From an uncultured Prevotella sp. (GTDB lineage: Bacteria > Bacteroidota > Bacteroidia > Bacteroidales > Bacteroidaceae): DNA of 31,866 nt. Position numbers and translations under genes: made by a program. This document shows positions 8,142-17,000 of the stretch, piece by piece. Where the stretch lies: NCBI GenBank assembly GCA_927910885.1, contig CAKMOD010000047.1, forward strand, positions 1 through 31,866. Direction: 5' to 3'. The first letter of the stretch is position 1. Each line of letters begins with the position of its first letter. The notes below the pieces were generated by a model. The model had not been told where the DNA came from. It saw nothing but the letters and a program-made list of their open reading frames with translations, and did no database searches.

Positions 8142-9580
8142 TTAAGCCAACCTTCGTATTGGAAATTACAATTTCTATAACGAGGATTAATCCTCACATA
8201 AGTTTCCTTTACCTTCTTTACAACCCAATCATGCAGTACTTCCTTTCTGCGCTTAGCTGTAACAATATCGCGCATCGTCTGGAAGTCTTCTGTTATCGTT
8301 GCTCGGTGTTCAGGGATACGTGCTTTCAACTTTACGATAGCACAAACAACCTTACCACGAGAATTAACCATCTGGAATGGCATTGAAACCTCATCAACCT
8401 TCATCGTATCAACGACACGAGCCACCTCTGTTGGCAGTTCCTTCATCTTAAAACGTGAAGTGCGAGTGTTCTCTACAGAGTTAACCATCAATCCATGGTT
8501 ATTCTTCGTATCTTTATCATCTGAGAGATAAGCCGTAGCATCCTCAAATGTAAACTTACCATTTCTGATATCCCTACCAATAGAATCCAAACGCTCCTTA
8601 GCAGCGTCAATAGAAGCCATTGATACATTTGGTTTCAGAAGAATATGGCGGACATTCACCTTATCACCACGACGGTCAACAAGCTGAATAATATGATAAC
8701 CAAATTCACTCTCTACAATCTTTGAAATCTTCTTTGGGTCAGTAAGATTAAAGGCTGCAGCAGCAAATGCAGGGTCGAGCACACCACGTCCCATATAACC
8801 TAACTCACCACCCTGACGAGCCGAGCCTGGGTCTTCTGAGTAAAGACGCGCTAATGTTGCAAAAGAAGTTTCACCCTTTGTCACACGATCCGTATAGTCA
8901 CGTAGCTGATTTTTGATACGATTTACCTCTTCAACTTCTACCTTTGGAGTCTGCGTAAGTATTTCCACCTCAACCATTGTAGGTATCATTGGAATACTAT
9001 CCACTGGTAACTTTTTGAAGTATTCACGTACCTCAGCAGGCGAAACTGTCACGTCGCTGACCAGATTCTGCTGCATCTTCTGCACAAGCAGACGGTTCTT
9101 ATAATCGTCATGCAGGTCTTGACGAATCTGTGTCATACTCTTGTTCTGGAATTCTTCAAGCTTCTCTCTTGAGCCAATTTGCGGTAAAGAAATCCAATAG
9201 TTAATCTGATCATCTATACCACGTGCAATCTCAGACTCGCTTACCTCAACACTATCAAGGGCTGCCTGATGAAGGAAAAGCTTTTGAACAGCTATCTGCT
9301 CTGGTAGAATACACTCAGGGTCACCATCCCACTTCATGCCTTCAGCCTCGCTTTGTAATCTCATTATCTCAACCTCAGACTTCAAGATAGGTTCGTCACC
9401 AACTACCCAAATAACCTCATCAACAACACTGTTTGGTTTTTCTACGGTAGCAGTCTCAGTCTTTACAGAGTCTGACAGAGCAACACGGCCGCTTGTACGG
9501 AATGCACCAGCATGCAGACCCATTGCCGTGAGAACAGTTCCTGCGAGCAGGACAATAGTCTTTCCTTTATTTATCTTCAT
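8138..9580 (-). CDS. SurA-like periplasmic peptidyl-prolyl isomerase/chaperone
   Basis: 480 aa with an N-terminal signal (about 1-26). A SurA N-terminal chaperone region follows (VVDEVIWVVGDEPILKSEVE, about 52-170), where the usual Ala/Asn-V-N positions are replaced by Trp-Val-Val-Gly. Then come two parvulin-type domains: the first (about 205-305) ends in GELGYMGRG and FGYHIIQLVDRR, the second begins VRHILLKP near 311. The family escorts outer-membrane proteins through the periplasm and catalyses proline isomerisation. It is 17 bases after the paralogous isomerase gene, and its TGA overlaps the OstA-like ATG, so it is part of an envelope-biogenesis operon. Confidence 0.9.
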   Translation of the reverse strand: MKINKGKTIVLLAGTVLTAMGLHAGAFRTSGRVALSDSVKTETATVEKPNSVVDEVIWVVGDEPILKSEVEIMRLQSEAEGMKWDGDPECILPEQIAVQKLFLHQAALDSVEVSESEIARGIDDQINYWISLPQIGSREKLEEFQNKSMTQIRQDLHDDYKNRLLVQKMQQNLVSDVTVSPAEVREYFKKLPVDSIPMIPTMVEVEILTQTPKVEVEEVNRIKNQLRDYTDRVTKGETSFATLARLYSEDPGSARQGGELGYMGRGVLDPAFAAAAFNLTDPKKISKIVESEFGYHIIQLVDRRGDKVNVRHILLKPNVSMASIDAAKERLDSIGRDIRNGKFTFEDATAYLSDDKDTKNNHGLMVNSVENTRTSRFKMKELPTEVARVVDTMKVDEVSMPFQMVNSRGKVVCAIVKLKARIPEHRATITEDFQTMRDIVTAKRRKEVLHDWVVKKVKETYVRINPRYRNCNFQYEGWLK

Positions 9581-9597
9581 TGAAATGCTGTATTATC

Positions 9598-11022
9598 TTA
9601 ATGCTTATTGACTGTTGAAAGAACCTTCTTATCAACAACTACTTTATACTTCTTGCGCAATGCTTCTACCCATGCCTTCTCAAGTTCCTCCTGATAGTTG
9701 GATACAACGAGGTCGCGCACATCTTCCATACCCTCTGGAGCCTTTATCTTCTTACCAAATACGGCATCAATAGGGTATCCGTTAACTGGCTTTACAGTCG
9801 TCTTCGCACCGAAGATTTCACGATCAACCAATGCGTTATCACCCTTTCGGAAGATTCCTTTCTCCACACGAATACGGATAGTATTGTCAGCATTGAACTT
9901 ATCACGAAGTTTCTCTGCCCACTGGTTGAAAGGTACATTCTTCACACATGCCTTCACAGCCTCGACATCCTCCTTTGTCTTCACGTGATAGGCAATACCC
10001 TTAAAACGTGGTTCAGTCCACTTATATTGTTTCTTATGCTTACGGAAATAGGCTTCAAGTGCCTTTTCGTCCTTAGCAGCCTTATCCCATACCTCACGGT
10101 TGCTCATTTCAATCATCAGCAAACCGTCATAATACTCACGGATAAGATTTTTCATACTTGCATCTTTTTCCTCCAAAGAAACGAGTTTTCTATCAAGCAG
10201 TTGCTCCTGTGTGATAGTCTTTCCCTCACTCTCTACAATTGAATCGAGTTTCTGGTCGATGATCTGCTCACGCAAACCTTGCATCTCGATATACTGCATG
10301 ATATCTGAACGAAGTGTTTCGTAAGTGGGGAAACTCTCACGACCACCCATCTTGATGATATGATAACCAAAAGGTGAAAGTACAGGAGTACTTATCTCAC
10401 CTGGCTTCAAAGCAAACAATGCTTTCTCAAACTCAGGCACTGTCTGTCCTTTCTGAAGGTGTAACAATTCACCACCATTCATGGCAGAGTTAACGTCTGT
10501 AGAATATTTCTTAGCAAGTTCTGCAAAGTCTGCACCACCACGAAGAGCATTATAGAGAGAATCTGCCAACTGCTTTGCTGCTTCTGAAGCTTCCTTATCA
10601 GCATTCTGATACAAACCAATGAGAATATGTGAACAATTCCACATACCACCATTAGCCTCTACCTGCTGCTGTGCTTCACGATAAAGTTTACGTCCTTCCG
10701 CCTCAACGTCAGCATCTGTGATGAAGGTTGGGCGCACCTGCTGGTTACGATAGCTGAGGAACTCCTTTTTGAAAGAACTGAGCGTATCAAGCCGTGCATC
10801 GAGTGCGGCTTGAACTTTCAGTTTATAATTGATAAAGAGGTCAACATACTCGTCTACACTCTTCTTATCAATTACCCCTTCAGCATTATTTTTATTATAC
10901 GAATACTCAAATTCCGAACGGCTCACTGGCTGTCCGTTAATAGTCATTATCGTTGGGTCAGTCTGCCCGTATGCCATTGTCGACGAGAGCAGAAGGGCTG
11001 ACAAAATTACTTTGAAATTCAT
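9598..11022 (-). CDS. PpiC-type periplasmic peptidyl-prolyl isomerase
   Basis: 474 aa. The signal peptide is clear (MNFKVILSALLLSSTMAYGQ), followed by a SurA-like helical N-terminal region (INGQPVSRSEFEYSYNKN) and one canonical parvulin domain at about 125-235 (CSHILIGL, GADFAELAKKYS, GGELLHLQKGQ, FGYHIIKMGG). A long helical C-terminal part follows without a second clear parvulin domain. It is predicted to be a periplasmic foldase acting with the SurA-like protein encoded 17 bases downstream. It is separated from guaB by 74 bases that hold a hairpin, so it may have its own expression level. Confidence 0.9.
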   Translation of the reverse strand: MNFKVILSALLLSSTMAYGQTDPTIMTINGQPVSRSEFEYSYNKNNAEGVIDKKSVDEYVDLFINYKLKVQAALDARLDTLSSFKKEFLSYRNQQVRPTFITDADVEAEGRKLYREAQQQVEANGGMWNCSHILIGLYQNADKEASEAAKQLADSLYNALRGGADFAELAKKYSTDVNSAMNGGELLHLQKGQTVPEFEKALFALKPGEISTPVLSPFGYHIIKMGGRESFPTYETLRSDIMQYIEMQGLREQIIDQKLDSIVESEGKTITQEQLLDRKLVSLEEKDASMKNLIREYYDGLLMIEMSNREVWDKAAKDEKALEAYFRKHKKQYKWTEPRFKGIAYHVKTKEDVEAVKACVKNVPFNQWAEKLRDKFNADNTIRIRVEKGIFRKGDNALVDREIFGAKTTVKPVNGYPIDAVFGKKIKAPEGMEDVRDLVVSNYQEELEKAWVEALRKKYKVVVDKKVLSTVNKH

Positions 11023-11044
11023 TGTTATTATTTTAACGCAGGGA

Positions 11045-11073
11045 CCCTCTCCCCTGAAAAACAGGGAAGAGGG
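11045..11073. terminator. Hairpin between guaB and the PpiC gene
   Basis: The stem CCCTCT-C-CCCTG / CAGGG-A-AGAGGG has one C/A mismatch and a five-base A loop. There is no U-run on the minus strand, so it may be partial attenuation, an mRNA-stabilising stem or a repeat. Confidence 0.45.
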
Positions 11074-11096
11074 CGAATAATTTATCGTCTTTTATA

Positions 11097-12581
11097 TTAT
11101 TCTGGACGTGAATAGTTTGGCGCCTCACTGGTAATAGAAATATCATGTGGATGACTCTCCAATACACCAGCGTTAGTAATACGAGTGAACTTAGCATTAT
11201 GCAAGTCTTCAATAGAAGCTGCACCGCAGTAACCCATACCCGAACGAAGACCACCGACGAGCTGATAGATAACTTCCTGAACAGTTCCCTTGTAAGGAAC
11301 ACGACCAGCAATACCCTCTGGAACGAGTTTCTTAACATCGCCAACATCATTCTGGAAGTAGCGGTCACGTGAACCATTCTTCTGCTCCATAGCCTCTAAT
11401 GAACCCATACCACGATAGCTCTTGAACTTACGACCGTTGAAGATTATTGTATCACCAGGTGACTCCTCTGTACCAGCAACCAATGAACCAATCATTACGC
11501 TGCTACCACCTGCCGCCAATGCCTTAACAACATCGCCAGAGTAACGCAGACCACCATCAGCAATCAATGGCACACCCGTACCCTCCAACGCCTTGCAAAC
11601 ATCATAGATTGCACTCAGCTGTGGCACACCAACACCTGCTACGACACGTGTTGTACAGATTGAACCCGGGCCGATACCTACCTTAACAGCATCAGCACCA
11701 TTATCAACCAAGAACTTTGCAGCCTCTCCTGTCGCAATGTTACCCACTACGACATCAAGGTTAGGGAAGGCAGCCTTTACATCATGAAGCTTACCGATTA
11801 CACCAGCAGAGTGTCCGTGAGCAGTATCAATAACGATAGCATCAACACCAGCAGCAACAAGTGCTTGTGCACGCTCCATTGTGTCGCCTGTCACACCAAC
11901 TCCAGCAGCAACACGAAGACGACCCTTCTCGTCCTTACATGCCATTGGCTTATCCTTGGCTTTGGTAATATCTTTATAAGTAATCAAACCAACGAGACGA
12001 TTCTCACGGTCGACTACTGGCAATTTCTCAATCTTATTTTCCTGTAAAATGTGCGCAGCTGCAGTAAGGTCAGTCTGCTGATGAGTTGTAACAAGATTCT
12101 CCTTGGTCATCACATCATCAATTAGCTTATCCAAATGACGCTCGAAACGAAGGTCACGATTAGTAACAATACCCACGAGATGATTCTCCTCATCTACTAC
12201 AGGAATACCACCGATATGGTAGTCTGCCATCATCTCAAGTGCATCTTTCACAGTACGACCCTTAAGGATAGTAACTGGATCATAAATCATACCATTCTCA
12301 GCTCGCTTCACGATAGCTACCTGACGTGCTTGGTCTTCGATGCTCATATTCTTATGAATCACACCGATACCACCTTCACGCGCAATCGCTATTGCCATAG
12401 AACTCTCCGTAACGGTGTCCATAGCTGCTGTAACGAAAGGTACATTAAGATCAATGTTACGTGAAAACTTGGTTTTCAAGACCACCTCTTTAGGCAGTAC
12501 TTCTGAATAAGCCGGAATTAAAAGGACGTCATCGTAGGTTAAGCCGTCCATCATGATTTTGTCTGCAACAAATGATGACAT
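11097..12581 (-). CDS. guaB: Inosine-5'-monophosphate dehydrogenase
   Basis: 494 aa, normal length. It oxidises IMP to XMP with NAD, the committed step of guanine nucleotide synthesis in the cytoplasm. The N-terminus TYDDVLLIPAYS is typical. A pair of CBS domains occupies about 97-205. The catalytic loop GIGPGSICTTR (about 303-312) contains Cys309. ADGGLRYSGD binds the phosphate, and the flap region is YRGMGSLEAM. It is the first gene of the minus-strand run towards mutL and divergent from dps; a TAnnTTTG box lies just upstream. Confidence 0.97.
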   Translation of the reverse strand: MSSFVADKIMMDGLTYDDVLLIPAYSEVLPKEVVLKTKFSRNIDLNVPFVTAAMDTVTESSMAIAIAREGGIGVIHKNMSIEDQARQVAIVKRAENGMIYDPVTILKGRTVKDALEMMADYHIGGIPVVDEENHLVGIVTNRDLRFERHLDKLIDDVMTKENLVTTHQQTDLTAAAHILQENKIEKLPVVDRENRLVGLITYKDITKAKDKPMACKDEKGRLRVAAGVGVTGDTMERAQALVAAGVDAIVIDTAHGHSAGVIGKLHDVKAAFPNLDVVVGNIATGEAAKFLVDNGADAVKVGIGPGSICTTRVVAGVGVPQLSAIYDVCKALEGTGVPLIADGGLRYSGDVVKALAAGGSSVMIGSLVAGTEESPGDTIIFNGRKFKSYRGMGSLEAMEQKNGSRDRYFQNDVGDVKKLVPEGIAGRVPYKGTVQEVIYQLVGGLRSGMGYCGAASIEDLHNAKFTRITNAGVLESHPHDISITSEAPNYSRPE

Positions 12582-12608
12582 AATTGTATTTTAGAAATTT
12601 ATTGCATG

Positions 12609-12616
12609 CAAATTTA
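12609..12616 (-). promoter_or_regulatory. Candidate -7 box of the guaB promoter
   Basis: TAAATTTG on the minus strand, 27 bases before the guaB ATG. No good TTTG partner at the expected distance. The 332-base divergent guaB/dps interval (12582-12913) otherwise shows no gene. Confidence 0.4.
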
Positions 12617-12864
12617 GCAATTAAAAATCAAACAGACAGGCTTTTTCCAGTTTTTCTCACACCTTATTAAAAGTATTTAATATTTATTCCTTAACATACT
12701 CCCTGCTTTTCGTCAGTAACTATAAAACATCAAGTACAAATCCATACTCGCCAAAAGTCTATACATCGACAATAATCTCCTCATTATCAATCAATAACAA
12801 GCAAATATAGATTATATCAATTAGTACATAGATTTTATCTGTTGTGGTAGATTGAAAAACCCAC

Positions 12865-12872
12865 TAACTTTG
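12865..12872 (+). promoter_or_regulatory. Candidate -7 box of the dps promoter
   Basis: TAACTTTG matches TAnnTTTG. GTTG stands 20 bases upstream (12841-12844) as a weak -33 partner. Start codon 41 bases downstream. No OxyR-type operator could be called by eye. Confidence 0.5.
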
Positions 12873-12913
12873 CAAACGAAAACAAGAAACAACAACTTAA
12901 AAACATATTCAAG

Positions 12914-13402
12914 ATGAAAAGATTAGAAGTATTAGGATTAAATGAAAAGAAAGTAGAAAACGTAGTAAATGAACTTTCAGTTTTACTGGCAGATCTTCAG
13001 GTATTCTACAGTAACCTCCGTAATTTCCATTGGAACACAAAGGGACATGGTTTCTTTGTATTGCATAGCAAATATGAGGAACTTTACAACGATGCTGCAG
13101 AGAAGGTTGATGAGGTAGCAGAACGTATCCTTCAGTTGGGTAGTACCCCAGAGAGCCGTTTCAGTGTATATCTACAAACTGCAGAAATCAAAGAGGCTAA
13201 CGTTGTTAGTTGCAGCAAAGAGGCTCTCGACTTGCTTCTCGATTACTACAAGACACTGATTGCTCGTGAGCGTAGAATCATCGAAGTTGCCTCTGACGCA
13301 CATGATGACACAACCGTTTCATTGGTAGGCGACTTCCTCAAGGAGCAGGAAAAGACTGTTTGGATGCTCGTTGCTGTTAGCTCACAGAGTTGCGCTGAAT
13401 AA
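12914..13402 (+). CDS. dps: Dps-family ferritin-like DNA-protection protein
   Basis: 162 aa. Dodecameric ferritin-like proteins of this family oxidise Fe(II) with peroxide and store the iron, protecting DNA. The inter-subunit ferroxidase residues are in the right spacing: His39 in NFHWNTKGHGFF, His51, Asp66 and Glu70 in KVDEVAERIL. The four-helix length is normal, and there is no long lysine-rich tail, so direct DNA binding is uncertain. It stands alone on the plus strand, with a TAnnTTTG box upstream and a long inverted repeat downstream. In Bacteroidales such genes are usually oxidative-stress induced; that is family knowledge, not visible here. Confidence 0.95.
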   Translation: MKRLEVLGLNEKKVENVVNELSVLLADLQVFYSNLRNFHWNTKGHGFFVLHSKYEELYNDAAEKVDEVAERILQLGSTPESRFSVYLQTAEIKEANVVSCSKEALDLLLDYYKTLIARERRIIEVASDAHDDTTVSLVGDFLKEQEKTVWMLVAVSSQSCAE

Positions 13403-13426
13403 TACAAAAACATTGAATAAATAGCC

Positions 13427-13548
13427 AAGAGGCTGAATCAGAAGTAGAAATGCACACCATAGGCATTTGTCAGAAGGCTTAATCGAAGAATTGACTAAAC
13501 TCGTACCACTCTTCATTAACCATTGACCACTTTCTGATTCAGCCTCTT
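13427..13548 (+). repeat. Long-loop inverted repeat after dps
   Basis: A 17-base perfect inverted repeat (13427-13443 AAGAGGCTGAATCAGAA; complement 13532-13548) encloses 88 non-coding bases. It could act as the dps terminator, a MITE-like element or a small structured RNA. The rest of 13549-13823 holds only the degenerate repeat listed next. Confidence 0.5.
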
Positions 13549-13693
13549 TATTGATTTAGCTACATGGAAAACAAAAAAATATCTTAAGAACTTTCTGGTA
13601 AACACTTCCCATATTAGCTTGCCATCATCGTCTTAAAATATTCTTTATACTAAACATTAGCGTTCTATATTCCCATCTTCAGATAACATATTA

Positions 13694-13768
13694 TTGCTCC
13701 GCACATATCGTGCTAACGCCCCGCACACGTCGTGTTGTTGGTAAACACCATTAGTGCTGAGTGCTAAA
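13694..13768 (-). repeat. Degenerate GTGCGGAGC-family intergenic repeat
   Basis: Read on the minus strand it has TTAGCAC-like, ATGGTG, GTGTGCGGGGC and GTGCGGAGC words in the same general arrangement as the cleaner copy at 25031-25084. Similarity is by eye only. Confidence 0.35.
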
Positions 13769-13823
13769 CACCTTGCAATATATTGCCGAGACGAACTCAA
13801 CTTACTACTTTTCACCAGTGCAA

Positions 13824-14135
13824 CTATCCTACCACCAAGGCAAAACGAAGCCCTAAAGCATTCGCTATCTGCATAAAAGTAGAAAGTTGCATATCACTGT
13901 TTCCACGCTCAATATTCGAGATATACTCTCGCTTCTTACCTATCTTATCCGCCAACTGCTGCTGGGTCATCTTCTGCTGCTTGCGCTGTTCCTTTAGCAG
14001 TTCTGCATAATAGTAAGCCTTAGCACGCGCTTCAAACTCTTCCCGTTCAGGTGATCCAAGCTCCCCATATTTCTCTGTTAAGCGTTCCGAAGAGGTGCGT
14101 AACTTTGCTAACTTATTTTCATCTAACTTTATCAT
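13824..14135 (-). CDS. HigA-type antitoxin, Xre-family HTH
   Basis: 103 aa. A charged N-terminal part (1-50) is followed by a clear helix-turn-helix of the Xre/HTH_3 family at about 53-100 (KMTQQQLADKIGKKREYISNIERG, with the classic QQLA...ISNIE pattern). It starts three bases after the toxin gene ends, in the toxin-first order typical of HigBA pairs. Expected role: bind and neutralise the toxin and repress the shared promoter. The HTH sits at the C-terminal end, leaving the N-terminal helices to contact the toxin; this last point is inference. Confidence 0.88.
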   Translation of the reverse strand: MIKLDENKLAKLRTSSERLTEKYGELGSPEREEFEARAKAYYYAELLKEQRKQQKMTQQQLADKIGKKREYISNIERGNSDMQLSTFMQIANALGLRFALVVG

Positions 14136-14138
14136 AGC

Positions 14139-14489
14139 TTATTCCTCCATATAATTTTCCAACAATCTATAAGCCTTGCTTATCTCACGTTTATATTGTT
14201 TCGTATCTTTCTTCAAAAAAGAATTAAGATACAAGATCTTTGTTGCTTGCATAAAACTGGGAGCATTCACCGCAAACAGAATTGTGCGATACTCATTACT
14301 ACCCAAGGAAATACGTGCCTCATAAAGGTCTGTATTCTCTAAATGCTTCACATAATTCTTCTTTACGACATCCTGTGTCTTGATAATATGCTCCACATAA
14401 TCGTATTTCTCTTTAGTTTTTGAATCCAAGCCTGCATAATAGGCTTCATACTCTGGTGAGTAGATGACTTCTCTTACAACTTTATCCAT
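14139..14489 (-). CDS. HigB-type (RelE/ParE superfamily, Gp49-like) toxin
   Basis: 116 aa from ATG 14489. The frame extends ten codons further upstream (ATG 14519), but that start lies inside the promoter, so MDKVVREVIYSPEYEAYY is preferred. Features of the family: an N-terminal strand, two helices with charged residues, then LYEARISLGSNEYRTILFAV, the core of RelE-fold phage Gp49/HigB proteins, and a conserved basic tail (KKDTKQYKREISKAYRLLE). Such toxins cleave mRNA on the ribosome. It is paired with the HTH antitoxin three bases downstream. Confidence 0.87.
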   Translation of the reverse strand: MDKVVREVIYSPEYEAYYAGLDSKTKEKYDYVEHIIKTQDVVKKNYVKHLENTDLYEARISLGSNEYRTILFAVNAPSFMQATKILYLNSFLKKDTKQYKREISKAYRLLENYMEE

Positions 14490-14492
14490 AAG

Positions 14493-14524
14493 CAAAGGTA
14501 ACAAATAGATTACATACATCCAAA
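14493..14524 (-). promoter_or_regulatory. higBA-type promoter, probably leaderless
   Basis: Minus-strand TTTG (14524-14521), exactly 20 bases, then TACCTTTG (14500-14493). Only three bases separate the box from the ATG at 14489, so transcription should start at or next to the start codon. Confidence 0.65.
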
Positions 14525-14643
14525 TAAATGGAACAAATTAATTACATTATTAAGATTTATAAAGGAGTTGCGACTAACAATAAATAGATTAAGACTCAGA
14601 GGTTTGTATTCAGATTATAGGTTAAAAGATTTTCGGTTATAGA

Positions 14644-14676
14644 CTGTAGGGATACACAAATCGTGTATCCCTACAG
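14644..14676 (-). terminator. Perfect hairpin after recQ
   Basis: A 14-base perfect stem (CTGTAGGGATACAC at 14644-14657, complement 14663-14676) with a 5-base loop, 39 bases beyond the recQ stop. No long U-run, so it may equally be a REP-type palindrome. Confidence 0.55.
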
Positions 14677-14714
14677 ATAAAGAGCTATACACCCATTAAT
14701 AATGATGTATTGTA

Positions 14715-16898
14715 TTAGTTAGCCATCTCTGACAAGAACTTGATACGCACAAGACGAACTTCCTCTTCGCTATAGTCGCTATCTAATTCTTCCATTGCGA
14801 CATCGAGACTATCAGTCTCGCTATCCATAAAGTAGTCGTAGATATCATCTATTTGGTCCTCATCATACACCTCATCAAGGAAGTAGTCGATATTGAGTTT
14901 TGTTCCACTATAGACAATCTCCTCTATCTTTGTCAGCAAGTCATCAAAGTCGAGTCCCTCAGCTGTAGCGATGTCATCAAGCGGAAGTTTTCGGTCGATA
15001 CTCTGGATAATCTTTACCTTCTGCATCGACTTCTTTGCTACCGTTCTAACGCGCAGTTCTTCTGGTCGTTCAATGTTATTTTCCTCGCAATGCTGCTTAA
15101 TCAGTTCACAGAACTCCTTTCCATAACGCTTCGCCTTACCAGCACCGACGCCTTGAATATTTTGTAGTTCCTGTTCGTTGATAGGATACATCATCGCCAT
15201 TTGTTCCAAAGAAACATCTTGGAAGATAACGTAAGGAGGTATTTCTAACTTACGGGCAATCTTCTTACGAAGGTTCTTCAACATAGAGAAGAGTTCTGGA
15301 TCCAAAACTGCAGTACCCATCATTGGCTCATCATCCTCATCCTCATCCTTAAATTCGGTATCCATAACTATCATGAATGACTCTGGCGACTTCAAGAATC
15401 GCTTACCAGCAGCGGTTAGTTTTAATAAGCCGTAGTTCTCTACATCTTTCTTAAGATAACCAGCTAAGAGTGCCTGACGCACAACTGGATTCCAAATCTT
15501 TGGATTCTCATCCTCGCCCTCTCCAAATTCGTCTAACTCATCATGCTTATGATCTTTCTGATCGTCGGTAGCTCTGCCACGTACAAAGTCGATAACATAT
15601 TCCTGCCGGAAGTTCTCCTTCAACGTCTTCACTGCATTAAGAACAATAAGGAGTTGCTTCTGTGCCTCTATCTTCGTCTTTGGATGCAGACAATTGTCAC
15701 ACATAGCACAGTTACACTTTGGATAGTCCTCACCAAAGTAATGCAACAACATCTTTCGACGGCAGACAGATGATTCTGCATAAGCTTCTGTCTCTTGCAA
15801 CAACTGACGCCCGATATCTTGTTCTGCAACAGGCTTTCCCTCCATAAACTTCTCCAGCTTATTGAGGTCTTTCTTAGAATAGAACACAACACAGATACCT
15901 TCCTCGCCATCGCGCCCTGCTCGTCCTGTTTCTTGATAATAGCCTTCAAGACTCTTCGGAATATCATAGTGTATTACAAAACGTACGTCTGGTTTGTCAA
16001 TACCCATACCAAAGGCTATCGTTGCCACAATAATATCCAACTCTTCCATGAGGAAGTCGTCCTGTGTCTTAGAGCGTGTCTCAGAATCAAGTCCCGCATG
16101 ATAAGGAGCTGCCTTGATATCATTAGCTTGCAAGATAGCCGCCAACTCCTCCACCTTCTTACGTGAAAGACAATAGATAATACCGCTCTTGCCTGTATGC
16201 TGTTTGATAAACTTAATGATTTGCTTGTTTGTATCGTCGTCACCCTTCTTCGGACGTACCTCATAATAAAGGTTCGGACGATTGAAAGAGCTTTTGAACT
16301 CGGCACAATCCTCAATACCTAAGCTACGTACAATATCCGTACGCACCTTATCAGTAGCCGTTGCTGTCAAAGCAATGACAGGAGCAGTGCCAATCGTTTC
16401 GATAGCACAACGAATCTTACGATACTCTGGTCGGAAATCATGTCCCCACTCCGAGATACAATGTGCCTCATCGATGGCGTAGAAACTAATCTTCACTGAC
16501 TTCAAGAACTCCATATTCTCTTCCTTATTCAAGGACTCTGGAGCAACGTAGAGCAGTTTTGTACGACCAGAAACGATGTCTGCACGTACCTGATCGATTT
16601 CAGCTTTCTTCAAAGAAGAGTTGAGATAATGTGCTACACCATCCTCCTCGCTGATTCCATTGATGACGTCCACTTGGTTCTTCATCAATGCAATGAGCGG
16701 AGAAACGACAATCGCCGTTCCCTCCATAATCAATGAAGGAAGTTGATAGCAAAGACTCTTTCCACCACCGGTAGGCATCAGTACGAAAGTATCGTGTCCG
16801 TCAAGAAGATTACGGATAATAGCCTCCTGGTCGCCTTTGAATTTATCAAAGCCAAAATAGTGTTTTAGTTTTTCGGTAAGATTGACTTCTTGTGTCAT
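14715..16898 (-). CDS. recQ: ATP-dependent DNA helicase RecQ
   Basis: 727 aa. A 3'-5' helicase acting in recombination and stalled-fork repair. Motifs in order: Walker A MPTGGGKSLCYQLP (about 41-54), ALMKNQVD, DEAHCISEWGHDFRPEY, ALTATAT, then the second RecA lobe with GIIYCLSRKKVE, ATIAFGMGIDKPDVRFVIH and QETGRAGRDG. The zinc-binding RQC part shows CRRKMLLHYFGE followed by CNCAMCDNC. An HRDC domain follows (NIQGVGAGKAKRYGKEF), then an acidic C-terminal tail of about 100 residues rich in Asp/Glu. The length matches the Bacteroidales form, longer than E. coli RecQ. Separated from clpX by a terminator hairpin. Confidence 0.97.
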   Translation of the reverse strand: MTQEVNLTEKLKHYFGFDKFKGDQEAIIRNLLDGHDTFVLMPTGGGKSLCYQLPSLIMEGTAIVVSPLIALMKNQVDVINGISEEDGVAHYLNSSLKKAEIDQVRADIVSGRTKLLYVAPESLNKEENMEFLKSVKISFYAIDEAHCISEWGHDFRPEYRKIRCAIETIGTAPVIALTATATDKVRTDIVRSLGIEDCAEFKSSFNRPNLYYEVRPKKGDDDTNKQIIKFIKQHTGKSGIIYCLSRKKVEELAAILQANDIKAAPYHAGLDSETRSKTQDDFLMEELDIIVATIAFGMGIDKPDVRFVIHYDIPKSLEGYYQETGRAGRDGEEGICVVFYSKKDLNKLEKFMEGKPVAEQDIGRQLLQETEAYAESSVCRRKMLLHYFGEDYPKCNCAMCDNCLHPKTKIEAQKQLLIVLNAVKTLKENFRQEYVIDFVRGRATDDQKDHKHDELDEFGEGEDENPKIWNPVVRQALLAGYLKKDVENYGLLKLTAAGKRFLKSPESFMIVMDTEFKDEDEDDEPMMGTAVLDPELFSMLKNLRKKIARKLEIPPYVIFQDVSLEQMAMMYPINEQELQNIQGVGAGKAKRYGKEFCELIKQHCEENNIERPEELRVRTVAKKSMQKVKIIQSIDRKLPLDDIATAEGLDFDDLLTKIEEIVYSGTKLNIDYFLDEVYDEDQIDDIYDYFMDSETDSLDVAMEELDSDYSEEEVRLVRIKFLSEMAN

Positions 16899-16947
16899 GT
16901 TAATAGCTGGGTATTTTCCGATTCTTTACGGTTTCTGTAGAAATTAC

Positions 16948-16989
16948 ACAGCCTACTGACGCGAAGGATTCCTCACATCAGTAGGCTGT
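16948..16989 (-). terminator. Terminator after clpX
   Basis: A 12-base perfect stem (ACAGCCTACTGA at 16948-16959, complement 16978-16989) with an 18-base loop, just past the clpX stop and before recQ. Confidence 0.6.
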
Positions 16990-17000
16990 ATATATAGGTT

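Noticed and set aside
13549..13823. Small gene between dps and the antitoxin
   Set aside because: No open frame with a plausible start or protein-like composition; the stretch is repeat-derived.
15795..16166. 123-codon plus-strand frame inside recQ
   Set aside because: Lies across the conserved helicase motifs of recQ and has no protein-like pattern.
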